Origin: JAGPCK01 sp964535575
GTDB lineage: Bacteria > Bacteroidota > Bacteroidia > UKL13-3
Assembly: GCA_964535575.1 (NCBI GenBank)
Contig: CAZHTC010000002.1
Coordinates: forward strand, 1 to 64,000
Direction of reading: 5' to 3'
DNA length: 64,000 nt
Position 1 is the stretch's first letter, and each line of letters begins with the position of its first letter. A model generated the notes under the pieces. It worked only from the letters and a program-made list of their open reading frames with translations. It was not told the DNA's origin and made no database searches. Below, one piece after another: positions 52,333 to 60,431 of the stretch. A program made the translations under genes and the position numbers.

Positions 52333-53505
52333 TTATTGCAATACTATATCAACTAAACTGCTCTCAAAATTACGAAAAACTTCCCGTAAATAACTTTGTC
52401 CGTCTGTTCCGTAATTAATCAGAAAACACATAATGGTTCCGTTTTTTTCAAAATAAAATAAGTCGGCACTGTATCCCAAATCACGACCTGTGTGTCCAAT
52501 GCCTGTGTTTCCCTGCCCTTTTATCCCGAATTTTTCGAGCATGCCTAATCCATATCCCGTGTTTTCATCGTGGAAGGTAAATGTTTTCATTTGCTGAAGG
52601 GTGGCCGGCTGCAACAGTGTTTTCTTTACCAGCAATTGATCAAGAAAGGTATACAAATCGAACACATTGGAATGAAGCCCTCCGTATCCGTTTCCGCTTC
52701 CGGTAATATAATTGGATACATTCACAATGCTGTGGTTATTGTATAAATCAAAATACCCCTGTGCAGTGGTTGATGGGAGGGCATCGTGGTAATGGTAATA
52801 GGTATTTGTTAATCCGAGCGGCCAGATAACTTTTTCATGTAACAGGTTGCAGTGTTTTCTTCCGGTAGCATATTCAATCACCAAACTCATAAGAAGGGTA
52901 TTGGTATTGCTGTATTCGGCTTTTGTTCCGCATGCAAATTGGGCCGGTTTGTTATACACAAATTCGAGCAATTCATCCTGTGTCCAGTGTTTATTCGGAT
53001 TGTTTAACACCGCCAGATAAAATCCCTGATCTTTGATCACATCATAAATACCTGCACTGTGATTCATCAGTTGCCTCACGGTGGCTTTATTGGCGTTGCG
53101 AATGTCAGCAATATATTTTGACGGCAAATAGGCACTGATGGGTTTATCTAATTCCAATTTTCCTTCTTCCACCAGTTTTAAAGCAAGTACGCCCATAAAC
53201 AGTTTGGTGATACTGGCTGCTTTTGACACATGGCAGGGTTCAAAGTTTACGCCTTTGGCAATATCTGCTTTACCTGCACTTCCGGTAAAAGTGCCATTGC
53301 TGTCGTGTACCAGCAGCGCAATGCCGGGTAATCCCTGTTTTACATATTCGTTGAGCAGTGTTTGTAAAGCAACCGCTTTTGGATGGTTGGCACTGCTGTC
53401 CGCCACAAGAGAAGTACATACACTGCTTCCCGATACCGAATCTTTTTTACAGGTAACCAACAGCACCGATAGCAGTAACAAACTGAATAAATAAAGCACC
53501 CTCAT
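52333..53505 (-). CDS. Serine hydrolase, class C beta-lactamase-like lipoprotein
   Basis: 390 residues from the ATG at 53505 (MRVLYLFSLLLLSVLLVTC; lipobox Cys19). The penicillin-binding fold is shown by SITK at 98-101 (the nucleophile Ser98 with Lys101), the Tyr motif EYSNTN, and GIGHTGRDLGYS with the HTG triad. Members act as D-Ala-D-Ala carboxypeptidases, esterases or peptidases; the exact substrate is unknown. A longer frame up to 53748 is not hydrolase-like. Its ATG overlaps the upstream gene's stop as ATGA. Confidence 0.85.
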   Translation of the reverse strand: MRVLYLFSLLLLSVLLVTCKKDSVSGSSVCTSLVADSSANHPKAVALQTLLNEYVKQGLPGIALLVHDSNGTFTGSAGKADIAKGVNFEPCHVSKAASITKLFMGVLALKLVEEGKLELDKPISAYLPSKYIADIRNANKATVRQLMNHSAGIYDVIKDQGFYLAVLNNPNKHWTQDELLEFVYNKPAQFACGTKAEYSNTNTLLMSLVIEYATGRKHCNLLHEKVIWPLGLTNTYYHYHDALPSTTAQGYFDLYNNHSIVNVSNYITGSGNGYGGLHSNVFDLYTFLDQLLVKKTLLQPATLQQMKTFTFHDENTGYGLGMLEKFGIKGQGNTGIGHTGRDLGYSADLFYFEKNGTIMCFLINYGTDGQSYLREVFRNFESSLVDIVLQ

Positions 53506-54188
53506 TTGCTTCCTCCTTTCACTTTTTGTTTCAGGGTAAATGCATACCCTATATGCAGGGCAGTGTTGGGCAACAGCGGGACATAATTTTTTACGAATGG
53601 CATTTGCATCCAAAGCTGATAGGTAATAAAAAGCCTGTTGGGAGGCAAGGGGTAGTTTCCTTTGCGACAGGCAGTGCAGGCTTGTTCCGGTTGTTTTGCT
53701 TTTTTGTAGAACGGAACCGAAAGGCCGATAAAAGTACTTATCATACATTGCGGGCGACCAATACTTTTTTTCTTTTCATATTGCCCGTTGCTGTTCAGTT
53801 CAAATTGTTGCAGATCCGAGATAGCATGGAGGTAACCTGCCCCCAGTCCTGCTTCGGGATACAGCCACTTGAAACGTTTGTACCGGTAACACATTTCGGT
53901 GTACAGCTGAATGCCATGCTGCGAATACTGATGGTAATAATACCCGAGTTTAAAACTCTGTTGCCATTCGTGTCGTGTTTCATTTTGCCACGTGCGCAGG
54001 TAGCTGAAACAAATACCCGGATGCACAGGTGATTGTGTCATGCCCAGTTTCATCCCTACAGGCAACGAAGTTTGATTGTTGAAAATACTCACCGAAAAGG
54101 GCAATAACCTGTATCGGGTACTATCCTGTGCAGGCAGGGTTTGCCACAGGAGGAAAATAAAAACGAAAAAAGAATTTCGCTTATTCAT
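53502..54188 (-). CDS. Outer-membrane beta-barrel-like protein
   Basis: 228 residues. Signal peptide ending WQTLPAQ. The mature protein alternates aromatic strands with short turns (SFKLGYYYHQYSQHGIQLYTE, WLYPEAGLGAGYLHAI, LHIGYAFTLKQK), as in small outer-membrane barrels. A loop QACTACRKGNYPLP contains two Cys. No family is recognised. It is translationally coupled with the downstream serine hydrolase lipoprotein (ATGA overlap at 53502-53505), suggesting a shared envelope task. Confidence 0.6.
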   Translation of the reverse strand: MNKRNSFFVFIFLLWQTLPAQDSTRYRLLPFSVSIFNNQTSLPVGMKLGMTQSPVHPGICFSYLRTWQNETRHEWQQSFKLGYYYHQYSQHGIQLYTEMCYRYKRFKWLYPEAGLGAGYLHAISDLQQFELNSNGQYEKKKSIGRPQCMISTFIGLSVPFYKKAKQPEQACTACRKGNYPLPPNRLFITYQLWMQMPFVKNYVPLLPNTALHIGYAFTLKQKVKGGSK

Positions 54189-54233
54189 GCAGGTGCAAGT
54201 TACAAAAAAGCACCAAATCCGTATCAGGGAGAT

Positions 54234-54241
54234 TATCTTTG
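54234..54241 (+). promoter_or_regulatory. TAnnTTTG promoter element for the pseudouridine synthase gene
   Basis: TATCTTTG, six bases before the ATG at 54248. Confidence 0.55.
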
Positions 54242-54247
54242 CACTTT

Positions 54248-55303
54248 ATGACCAACGAAGCAGAAGAGGAAATTTTTGACGAGCAGGACGAACAGGAAAT
54301 GTACGAGCATCACCGCATTGCAGTGGATAAAGGGCAAAGTATGCTGCGTATTGACAAATACCTGATGATACGTTTGCAAAATGCCAGTCGTACCAAAATA
54401 CAATATGCGGCTGAAGCCGGTTGTGTACTGGTAAACGAAAAACCGGTTAAGTCGAGCTATAAGGTAAAGGGAGGCGATGTCATATCCATTGTGCTGCCCA
54501 CACCTCCACGCGATACGCAGGTTTATCCTGAAAATATTCCGCTCAACATTGTATTTGAAGATGACGAGTTTTTGATTGTAAACAAACCCGCAGGTATGGT
54601 GGTGCATCCGGGGTTTAATAATTACACGGGAACATTGGTGAATGCACTGGTGTACCATTTACAGCAATTGCCCACCTCCAATGGAGAAACACGACCCGGG
54701 CTGGTGCACCGCATTGATAAAAACACCTCCGGATTGGTGGTGATTGCCAAAACCGAGTACGCCATGACGCATTTGGCCAAACAGTTTTTTGATCACACCA
54801 TCGACCGCAGTTATTATGCTTTGGTATGGGGCGATTTTGAGGAGAATGAAGGAACCATACAAGGGAATGTGGGCCGCAGTTTGCGCGACAGAAAAATTCA
54901 GGCGGTATTTCACGATGGCTCGCAGGGAAAACACGCCATCACCCACTACAAGGTACTTGAACGTTTCGGGTATGTAACTTTGGTAGAATGTACGCTCGAA
55001 ACCGGGCGCACCCATCAAATACGGGTGCACATGCAATCCATCGGTCATCCGTTGTTTAATGACCAGACTTACGGAGGCGATCGCATTCATAAAGGAACCA
55101 CGTTTACCAAATACAAACAGTTTATTGATAATTGTTTTGAATTGATTCCGCGTCAGGCACTGCATGCCAAATCACTCGGGTTTGCCCATCCGCAAGGAGG
55201 GAAGCGGGTATTTTTTGAATCGGAATTACCCGCAGATTTTACCGCTGTTCTGGAGAAATGGAGGAACTACTCCAAGTATGTGCCTTCTAAGGAAGAAGAC
55301 TAA
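54248..55303 (+). CDS. 23S rRNA pseudouridine synthase, RluD-type
   Basis: 351 residues. An acidic N-terminal tail (EAEEEIFDEQDEQEMYE), an S4 RNA-binding domain (about 28-95; RIDKYLMIRLQNASRTKIQ), then the RsuA/RluD catalytic domain with GLVHRIDKNTSGLVVIAK (catalytic Asp157), YYALVWGDF and ECTLETGRTHQIRVHMQSIG. It isomerises uridines in 23S rRNA helix 69 if a true RluD; RluC-type specificity cannot be ruled out. A start at 54248 is set by the promoter element just upstream. Palindromic repeats begin directly after the stop codon. Confidence 0.92.
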   Translation: MTNEAEEEIFDEQDEQEMYEHHRIAVDKGQSMLRIDKYLMIRLQNASRTKIQYAAEAGCVLVNEKPVKSSYKVKGGDVISIVLPTPPRDTQVYPENIPLNIVFEDDEFLIVNKPAGMVVHPGFNNYTGTLVNALVYHLQQLPTSNGETRPGLVHRIDKNTSGLVVIAKTEYAMTHLAKQFFDHTIDRSYYALVWGDFEENEGTIQGNVGRSLRDRKIQAVFHDGSQGKHAITHYKVLERFGYVTLVECTLETGRTHQIRVHMQSIGHPLFNDQTYGGDRIHKGTTFTKYKQFIDNCFELIPRQALHAKSLGFAHPQGGKRVFFESELPADFTAVLEKWRNYSKYVPSKEED

Positions 55304-55309
55304 ACTCAC

Positions 55310-55416
55310 CGTCATTCTGAGCGCAGCGAAGAATCTGTCCCTTGACAACGTGATTGAGGTTCTTACAAACAGATTCTTCACCCTTTTCATACCCCTTGCT
55401 TCAGTTCAGAATGACG
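55310..55416. repeat. Palindromic repeat (CGTCATTCTGAGCGCAGCGA type), left of a GIY-YIG gene
   Basis: The left arm CGTCATTCTGAGCGCAGCGA then AGAATCTGT is mirrored by ACAGATTCTTC ... TTCAGAATGACG on the right. The inner spacer is about 25 bases. It begins seven bases after the pseudouridine synthase stop and ends 16 bases before the GIY-YIG start. Confidence 0.8.
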
Positions 55417-55431
55417 GTAAATTTGTATATT

Positions 55432-55725
55432 ATGGAACGTGGAGGCGTAGTTTATATACTTACGAATAAGAACGGAACGGTACTATATGTTGGCGTGACT
55501 TCAGATTTACGTTCAAGAGTTTATCAGCATAAGAATAAAAAATCAGTTGGATTTTCTTCTCGCTATAACGTAGATCGGCTTGTTTATTACGAGAGTTTTA
55601 ATACCATTGAAGAAGCTATCTCCAGGGAAAAACAGATAAAGTCTATCAGGCGCGACAGAAAGGAAGCACTTATAAACTCTATGAATCCGAAATGGGAAGA
55701 TCTTTATTATCAATTAGAAGATTAA
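55432..55725 (+). CDS. Single-domain GIY-YIG nuclease-like protein
   Basis: 97 residues. The GIY-YIG core is seen as VVYILTNKNGTVLYVGVTSDL (Y8/Y19 positions VYI...LYVG), Arg in LRSRVYQH, and the catalytic Glu in SREKQIKSIRR (family UPF0213/YhbQ-like). Such small proteins are stand-alone nuclease domains of unclear role, related to homing endonucleases and UvrC. The start at 55432 (MERGGVVYILTNK) is chosen because the upstream extension reads through the palindromic repeat. It is flanked on both sides by repeats of the same family. Confidence 0.85.
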   Translation: MERGGVVYILTNKNGTVLYVGVTSDLRSRVYQHKNKKSVGFSSRYNVDRLVYYESFNTIEEAISREKQIKSIRRDRKEALINSMNPKWEDLYYQLED

Positions 55726-55740
55726 AAAATAAAAACTCAC

Positions 55741-55898
55741 CGTCATTCTGAGCGCAGCGAAGAATCTGTCCAAGTTGTGCAATATGCAGCCAGTAATGCT
55801 ACCTTTATAAGAACATCCAACCCAACTATAAAATCATTTACTAAACCAACCGATTCTTCGCTGCGCTACTGCGCCCGCCCTGCTCGCTCAGAATGACG
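55741..55898. repeat. Palindromic repeat (CGTCATTCTGAGCGCAGCGA type), right of the GIY-YIG gene
   Basis: The left arm begins with the same 30 bases as the element at 55310. The right arm (CGATTCTTCGCTGCGCTACT to TCAGAATGACG) is its inverted copy with a 90-base spacer. It begins 16 bases after the GIY-YIG stop codon. Confidence 0.8.
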
Positions 55899-55919
55899 TT
55901 TTCTTTATGATGTTTTCTT

Positions 55920-56393
55920 TTAAAAAGGAAGTCGCTGAATCAATTCTTTTACGTTGATATCAAAGAACTGAAAAAATCCGAGGAACAATACCGACCAGTT
56001 GATAAACGAAATAAGCATATAGCGTTTTATCTTCCATTTGTTATGCTCAATGGTGGCGGCCATCATGGTTCCTATTGGTACAGTAAGAATCACCGGGGTA
56101 AGGAAAGCAATGCCAAATAATCCGTAGGTATGCAGAAATTTAACGAGCCACCTGCGGTAGCGGTTAATTTTTATTTTGCGCGGTTTACGCCAAAAAATAC
56201 GCACCCAGTATTTATGAAGAATATCCCAGGCATACAGGAAAAAAATCACTCCGGTCATTCCTCCGGCTACCGTAAGTGCTATACCAAGCAGCAGGTTCAC
56301 GTCAAAAAGCAGCGCGTGAAATACCCCAACCATGTACTTAATGGCCGACCACCCGAATACAATCAATGCCTTCACCACGGGGTGATGTTCCAT
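55920..56393 (-). CDS. Small membrane protein, possible small-multidrug-export family
   Basis: 157 residues with about four membrane helices. A basic cytoplasmic loop (WRKPRKIKINRYRRW) lies in the middle; the segment GLFGIAFLTPVILTVPIGTMMAA resembles the loop of the Sm_multidrug_ex / DedA-like family, but the match is weak. No transport activity can be claimed. It is downstream of nothing on its strand and upstream of no partner, so it is probably monocistronic. Confidence 0.6.
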   Translation of the reverse strand: MEHHPVVKALIVFGWSAIKYMVGVFHALLFDVNLLLGIALTVAGGMTGVIFFLYAWDILHKYWVRIFWRKPRKIKINRYRRWLVKFLHTYGLFGIAFLTPVILTVPIGTMMAATIEHNKWKIKRYMLISFINWSVLFLGFFQFFDINVKELIQRLPF

Positions 56394-56443
56394 ACCTGTT
56401 CAGCGTTCAAAATGAACGTCAAATATCGGGAAAAATAAATGTA

Positions 56444-57268
56444 TTACGAAGCTTTATATGCAGCCACGGCTTTGCGCACACTCCCGTGTTTGAGTAAGAG
56501 TGCATTGGCTTTTTTCTCGGTAATCCCGGTGCTTTTCATAATCATTCGGGTGCCCCGGTCAATAAGCTTATTATTGCTAAGCTGCATATCCACCATTTTG
56601 TTTCCCTGTACACGCCCCAGTTGAATCATCACGCTGGTGCTTATCATGTTCAGTACTAATTTTTGTGCAGTACCTGCTTTCATTCGCGTGCTGCCGGTTA
56701 CAAACTCCGGACCCACTACCACTTCAATCGGATACCTGGCCGTTTTGCTCACATCACTTCCTTTGTTGCAGGTAATGCATCCGGTAATAATTCCTTTTTT
56801 ATTACAAGCCTCCAATGCACCAATTACGTAAGGGGTAGTGCCCGATGCAGCAATGCCAATCACCACATCGTTTTTACTTATTTTATATTCCAGCAAATCT
56901 TTCCAGCCCTGCTGCCTGTCATCTTCAGCAAATTCTACGGCTTTTCGAATGGCTTTATCTCCTCCGGCTATCAGCCCAATCACCATTCCGTGTGGTACTC
57001 CAAAAGTAGGCGGGCATTCACTGGCATCCACAATACCCAATCGTCCGCTGGTGCCTGCACCCATGTAAAACAATCGCCCGCCCAACTTCATTTGCTGCAC
57101 AATTATTTTTACCAGCTTCTCTATGCGCGGAATTACTTTGGCTATAGCCAACGGCACCGTTTGGTCTTCACGATTTATGCTGAGCAATAAATTTTTTACA
57201 CTCATTTTTTCCAAATGGTTGTAATGCGAATCGCTCTCGGTTGTTTTCTTAAATGCTCTTTTTTTCAC
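56444..57268 (-). CDS. murQ: N-acetylmuramic acid 6-phosphate etherase
   Basis: 274 residues. It cleaves the lactyl ether of MurNAc-6-phosphate to GlcNAc-6-phosphate in cell-wall recycling. The SIS-domain sugar-phosphate site GAGTSGRLGIVDASECPPTF and GxVTGSTRMKAGTAQK (EFVTGSTRMKAG) are diagnostic. The start is GTG at 57268, overlapping the stop of the upstream sugar kinase (GTGA), so the two are translationally coupled. Slightly shorter than E. coli MurQ (298) but complete in its core. Confidence 0.93.
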   Translation of the reverse strand: MKKRAFKKTTESDSHYNHLEKMSVKNLLLSINREDQTVPLAIAKVIPRIEKLVKIIVQQMKLGGRLFYMGAGTSGRLGIVDASECPPTFGVPHGMVIGLIAGGDKAIRKAVEFAEDDRQQGWKDLLEYKISKNDVVIGIAASGTTPYVIGALEACNKKGIITGCITCNKGSDVSKTARYPIEVVVGPEFVTGSTRMKAGTAQKLVLNMISTSVMIQLGRVQGNKMVDMQLSNNKLIDRGTRMIMKSTGITEKKANALLLKHGSVRKAVAAYKAS

Positions 57269-58107
57269 TGGTGTAAATGATATTGAACTAATCCGTTCAG
57301 CGGGTTTTTTACTACCCTGCCCAACGAAACCTGTTTATTGATGCAAGCCTGTTGCAGTTGTTCCTTAAATACAAATGCAACCGAACCGGTGCAGTGCAAT
57401 GGTGTGTGTTGGTAATCGGGGTATTTTGAAATATGCCGCTGTATAAACTCCTCAAAGGCCGAAATAACCAGGTGGTTTAATCCCGGATTGCTGATATGAT
57501 CATGAACAAATCGGGTAAAGCCTGCCATAAAACGATTGGGCAAAGGCTGGTGATATACTTTTTCAAGTATGGCATCTTTACTCAGCTCGTATTCTTTTTC
57601 AAATCGGTGATGTATTTCGGGATCAAGTTCTCCGTACAAAAACTGTTTTATCAGTTCTTTTCCTATATAACCGCCACTGCCTTCATCGCCCAGTGTAAAA
57701 CCCAGAGACGGAACATTGGCAATAATTTTTTCTCCGTCAAACAAAACCGAGTTGGAGCCTGTACCCAGAATAGCCACCATACCGCGCTCGCGGTTGCACA
57801 GGGAGCGGGCGGCAGCCATCACGTCATGGTCTACTTCGGTATGTGCCAACGGAAAATAGCGGGAAAGGGCCCGGTGTACCATTTGTTTTTTGTCCTCGTT
57901 TGAGCAACCTGCCCCGTAATAGTAAATCCCGGTGATCTGCTTTGTATCGAGTACAGGAACTAAATTTTTTTCAATAATGGCTTCTATGTCCTCCGTGCTT
58001 TGGTAATACGGATTAATTCCTTCGCTGGTAATAATACGTGTGTTATCAGGGGCTTGTATAAGGCACCATTCTGTTTTGGTTGAACCGCTATCAGCTATCA
58101 GCTTCAT
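57265..58107 (-). CDS. BadF/BadG-type N-acetylhexosamine kinase (probable cell-wall sugar kinase)
   Basis: 280 residues from the ATG at 58107 (MKLIADSGSTKTEWCL). The actin-like ATPase fold has phosphate-1 DSGSTKTEW, GILGTGSNSVLFDGE-like VAILGTGSNSVLFDG and LGDEGSGGYIGK. The family includes eukaryotic GlcNAc kinase and bacterial MurK. Because it is coupled to murQ, it most likely phosphorylates MurNAc and/or GlcNAc recovered from peptidoglycan; the exact sugar is inferred. The TATTTTTG element ends seven bases upstream of this start. Confidence 0.85.
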   Translation of the reverse strand: MKLIADSGSTKTEWCLIQAPDNTRIITSEGINPYYQSTEDIEAIIEKNLVPVLDTKQITGIYYYGAGCSNEDKKQMVHRALSRYFPLAHTEVDHDVMAAARSLCNRERGMVAILGTGSNSVLFDGEKIIANVPSLGFTLGDEGSGGYIGKELIKQFLYGELDPEIHHRFEKEYELSKDAILEKVYHQPLPNRFMAGFTRFVHDHISNPGLNHLVISAFEEFIQRHISKYPDYQHTPLHCTGSVAFVFKEQLQQACINKQVSLGRVVKNPLNGLVQYHLHQ

Positions 58108-58113
58108 CGTGAG

Positions 58114-58121
58114 CAAAAATA
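58114..58121 (-). promoter_or_regulatory. TAnnTTTG promoter element for the kinase-murQ pair
   Basis: TATTTTTG on the minus strand, six bases before the ATG at 58107. Confidence 0.55.
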
Positions 58122-58158
58122 TATTTTCCCTTCGTCAAAAAAGCCCTGTTCTTGGTTT

Positions 58159-58166
58159 TATATTTG
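58159..58166 (+). promoter_or_regulatory. TAnnTTTG promoter element for the S41 protease gene
   Basis: TATATTTG, 16 bases before the ATG at 58183 and divergent from the element at 58114-58121. Confidence 0.5.
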
Positions 58167-58182
58167 AACACTTGTGCACAAC

Positions 58183-59781
58183 ATGAACAATCCCTGGAGA
58201 CCCTTAATTTATACTTCGCTTGTTGCCCTGGGGGTAGCAGCGGGAATCATACTTCGTCCGGCCGGACAACGTAGTTTTACCAGCGCACCCGATAATAAGC
58301 TGGCCGAAATACTGAATCTGGTAGATGCCATGTATGTGGATACCTTAGACTTTGAACAGGCCGAAGACGAAGCCATCAATAAATTTCTCAATAACCTCGA
58401 TCCGCACTCGGTGTACATATCGGCTAAAGACCTGAAGGAGGTAAACGAGCCGCTGGAAGGAAACTTTGAAGGCATTGGAGTGGAGTTTAATATTGTGGGC
58501 GATACCATTGTGGTGGTTACACCCATAAGCGGTGGCCCATCGCAGCAATTGGGTATTCAGGCCGGAGACCGCATTGTGAAAGTGGACGGGAAAAAAGTAG
58601 CAGGCATTCATATTAAAAACGAAGATGTGACCCGCCTGCTCAAAGGAAAAAAAGGAACAAAGGTTACGGTGTCTATTTTTCGCAGAGGAGCACCCAAACT
58701 TATCGACTACACCATTACCCGAAACACCATTCCCATTTACAGCGTGGAAGCTTCGTATAAACTCAACCCGCAAACGGGATATATAAAAATAAGCCGGTTT
58801 GCAGCCACCACCTGCAATGAGTTTACCGCAGCTTTACAGGAACTCAAAAAAAACGGAATCACTAAACTGGTGATTGATCTGAGGGGAAATCCGGGCGGTT
58901 ACCTCGAAGAAGTATCAAAAATGGTGGATGAAGTACTGGAAGATGGAAAATTGGTGGTGTACACACAGGGACGAAGCACCTCGCGCAGCGAATATAAAAC
59001 CAAACATGCGGGCTTATTTGAGAAAGGAGATCTGGTAGTATTGGTGGATGAAAGCAGTGCTTCGGCCAGTGAAATTTTTGCAGGAGCCATTCAGGACTGG
59101 GACAGAGGAGTAATTGTTGGCCGCAGGTCATTCGGGAAAGGATTGGTACAACAGCCTTTTCAGTTGCGCGATGGCTCGGCTTTGCGGCTCACCGTTTCCA
59201 GGTATTACACGCCTTCGGGGCGGTGCATTCAAAAACCCTATGAAGCCAACACCGATGCCTACGAACATGAAATTTTTGAGCGTTTCTCCAATGGTGAATT
59301 AACGGTTGAAGACAGCTCGAAAGAAGCGAAAGGTGAAGTTTTTAAAACACATAACGGACGCATAGTGTACGGGGGTGGCGGAATTAAACCCGATGTTTTT
59401 GTTCCGTTTGATACCACCATGCGCTCGGCTTTTTTTACCGAAGTGCTTTCGCAGGGGTTGCTTAGCAAATTTGCCTTCAGCTACCACGATGATCACAAAA
59501 AGGAACTGGCCGGGTACACTACCATCGAAGAATTCGACAAAACCTTCGACTCGCAGCACAAGTTGATGGAAGAGTTGCTCCTGTTCTTAAAGGCAAATAA
59601 TGTAAGCTATACTGCGGATGAGTTAAAGATTTCGGGGCAATGGATGTATACGCTTACCCGCGCACTCATTGCCCGGCAACTTTGGAAAGACACCGGGTAT
59701 TTCTATATCCTCAATCAGTCGGACAAAGCTATTGCTACAGCTATGCATGTACTGCAGGCTACCGCCAATTATTTAAAGTAA
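58183..59781 (+). CDS. S41-family C-terminal processing protease (CtpA/Prc-like)
   Basis: 532 residues from ATG 58183 (a GTG at 58174 is an alternative). N-terminal membrane anchor/signal (LIYTSLVALGVAAGIILRP), a PDZ domain (about 85-170; GIGVEFNIVGDTIVVVTPIS, GIQAGDRIVKVDGKKV), then the protease core with KLVIDLRGNPGGYLEEV, the nucleophile Ser in VDESSASASEIFAGA and the Lys in GRRSFGKGLVQQP. The catalytic Ser-Lys dyad is therefore intact. It cleaves periplasmic protein C-termini. The C-terminal 130 residues are an extra helical region. Confidence 0.92.
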   Translation: MNNPWRPLIYTSLVALGVAAGIILRPAGQRSFTSAPDNKLAEILNLVDAMYVDTLDFEQAEDEAINKFLNNLDPHSVYISAKDLKEVNEPLEGNFEGIGVEFNIVGDTIVVVTPISGGPSQQLGIQAGDRIVKVDGKKVAGIHIKNEDVTRLLKGKKGTKVTVSIFRRGAPKLIDYTITRNTIPIYSVEASYKLNPQTGYIKISRFAATTCNEFTAALQELKKNGITKLVIDLRGNPGGYLEEVSKMVDEVLEDGKLVVYTQGRSTSRSEYKTKHAGLFEKGDLVVLVDESSASASEIFAGAIQDWDRGVIVGRRSFGKGLVQQPFQLRDGSALRLTVSRYYTPSGRCIQKPYEANTDAYEHEIFERFSNGELTVEDSSKEAKGEVFKTHNGRIVYGGGGIKPDVFVPFDTTMRSAFFTEVLSQGLLSKFAFSYHDDHKKELAGYTTIEEFDKTFDSQHKLMEELLLFLKANNVSYTADELKISGQWMYTLTRALIARQLWKDTGYFYILNQSDKAIATAMHVLQATANYLK

Positions 59782-59867
59782 AAAGATGGTGGGCAACCTT
59801 ACAGGCTGCCATGGGAGGAAGAAGTAGAAAAATACCAGAACTATCTCGAAAAAGTTAAACAAGTAAA

Positions 59868-59937
59868 CGTCATTGCGCCTGTCCCGACCCTTCGGGAATC
59901 CCGTATTCCCCGAAAAGTCGGGACTGGCGTTATGACG
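59868..59937. repeat. Palindromic repeat with inner GTCCCGAC stem
   Basis: The outer ends CGTCAT and ATGACG and an inner stem GTCCCGAC ... GTCGGGAC form a hairpin in the gap after the protease gene. Different in sequence from the other two palindromic families, but it shares the CGTCAT/ATGACG ends. Confidence 0.65.
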
Positions 59938-59959
59938 TGAAATAATTTGGAGATGGATT

Positions 59960-60157
59960 TTACTCCATTGATTTCATTACCGAATCGTCAGATACCGATT
60001 CCAGTTGTTTGTTTATGGCCGCCTCGGCCGAGTCGAGTTTTTCCTGATCGGAGAGCACCTTTTGCTCTACCGCCTGCTCTGCTTTTTTTTCTTCCTGAGC
60101 CGAAGTGCAACTGCCTGCACCGGCCAGGGCAAGTACTACAAGGAGAAATTTGTTCAT
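59960..60157 (-). CDS. Tiny lipoprotein
   Basis: 65 residues: signal peptide MNKFLLVVLALAGAGSC with lipobox Cys17, then a charged helical tail (AEQAVEQKVLSDQEKLDSAE) ending KSME. No domain. Part of a tandem of three very small lipoproteins in the same direction, each with an acidic, Ala-rich mature part. Confidence 0.6.
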   Translation of the reverse strand: MNKFLLVVLALAGAGSCTSAQEEKKAEQAVEQKVLSDQEKLDSAEAAINKQLESVSDDSVMKSME

Positions 60158-60161
60158 TTAA

Positions 60162-60353
60162 TTAAAAACTGGTTTCTTCCTGTGTGGTGGTATCGTCTTT
60201 TACCAGTTCTTCGGCTTTTTTCAATTGTGCATCAATCGAGTCGTTGGCCGAAAGCGTGGTATCGGCAGCGGCCGGTTGCTGTTCCTGTTTCCCCGAAGAG
60301 CAACCAATACCCAGCACGGTACACACCACAATTACTGAAAATATCTTTTTCAT
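60162..60353 (-). CDS. Tiny lipoprotein
   Basis: 63 residues: MKKIFSVIVVCTVLGIGC lipobox (Cys18), then a Gln/Ala/Asp-rich tail (QQPAAADTTLSANDSIDAQL) that is probably unstructured or helical. It ends four bases before the next tiny lipoprotein gene and is likely co-transcribed with it. Confidence 0.6.
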   Translation of the reverse strand: MKKIFSVIVVCTVLGIGCSSGKQEQQPAAADTTLSANDSIDAQLKKAEELVKDDTTTQEETSF

Positions 60354-60370
60354 GGGTCAAAAATAGCAAA

Positions 60371-60402
60371 AAAAAAGAGCGCAACACTTGCACTCTTTTT
60401 TT
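60371..60402. terminator. Bidirectional terminator hairpin
   Basis: AAAAAGAGcGCAA pairs with TTGCaCTCTTTTT (one mismatch) around a CAC loop, with A/T tracts on both sides, between the second and third tiny lipoprotein genes. Confidence 0.7.
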
Positions 60403-60431
60403 CAATCAAATTTTTTTGATTACCTTCTTGC

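Noticed and set aside
53506..53748. 81-residue N-terminal extension of the serine hydrolase
   Set aside because: It overlaps the upstream gene's coding end, lacks hydrolase features, and hides a perfect lipoprotein signal peptide at 53505.
53526..54032. 168-residue plus-strand frame opposite the outer-membrane protein gene
   Set aside because: Antisense to a gene with a signal peptide and translational coupling; its composition is unlike a real protein.
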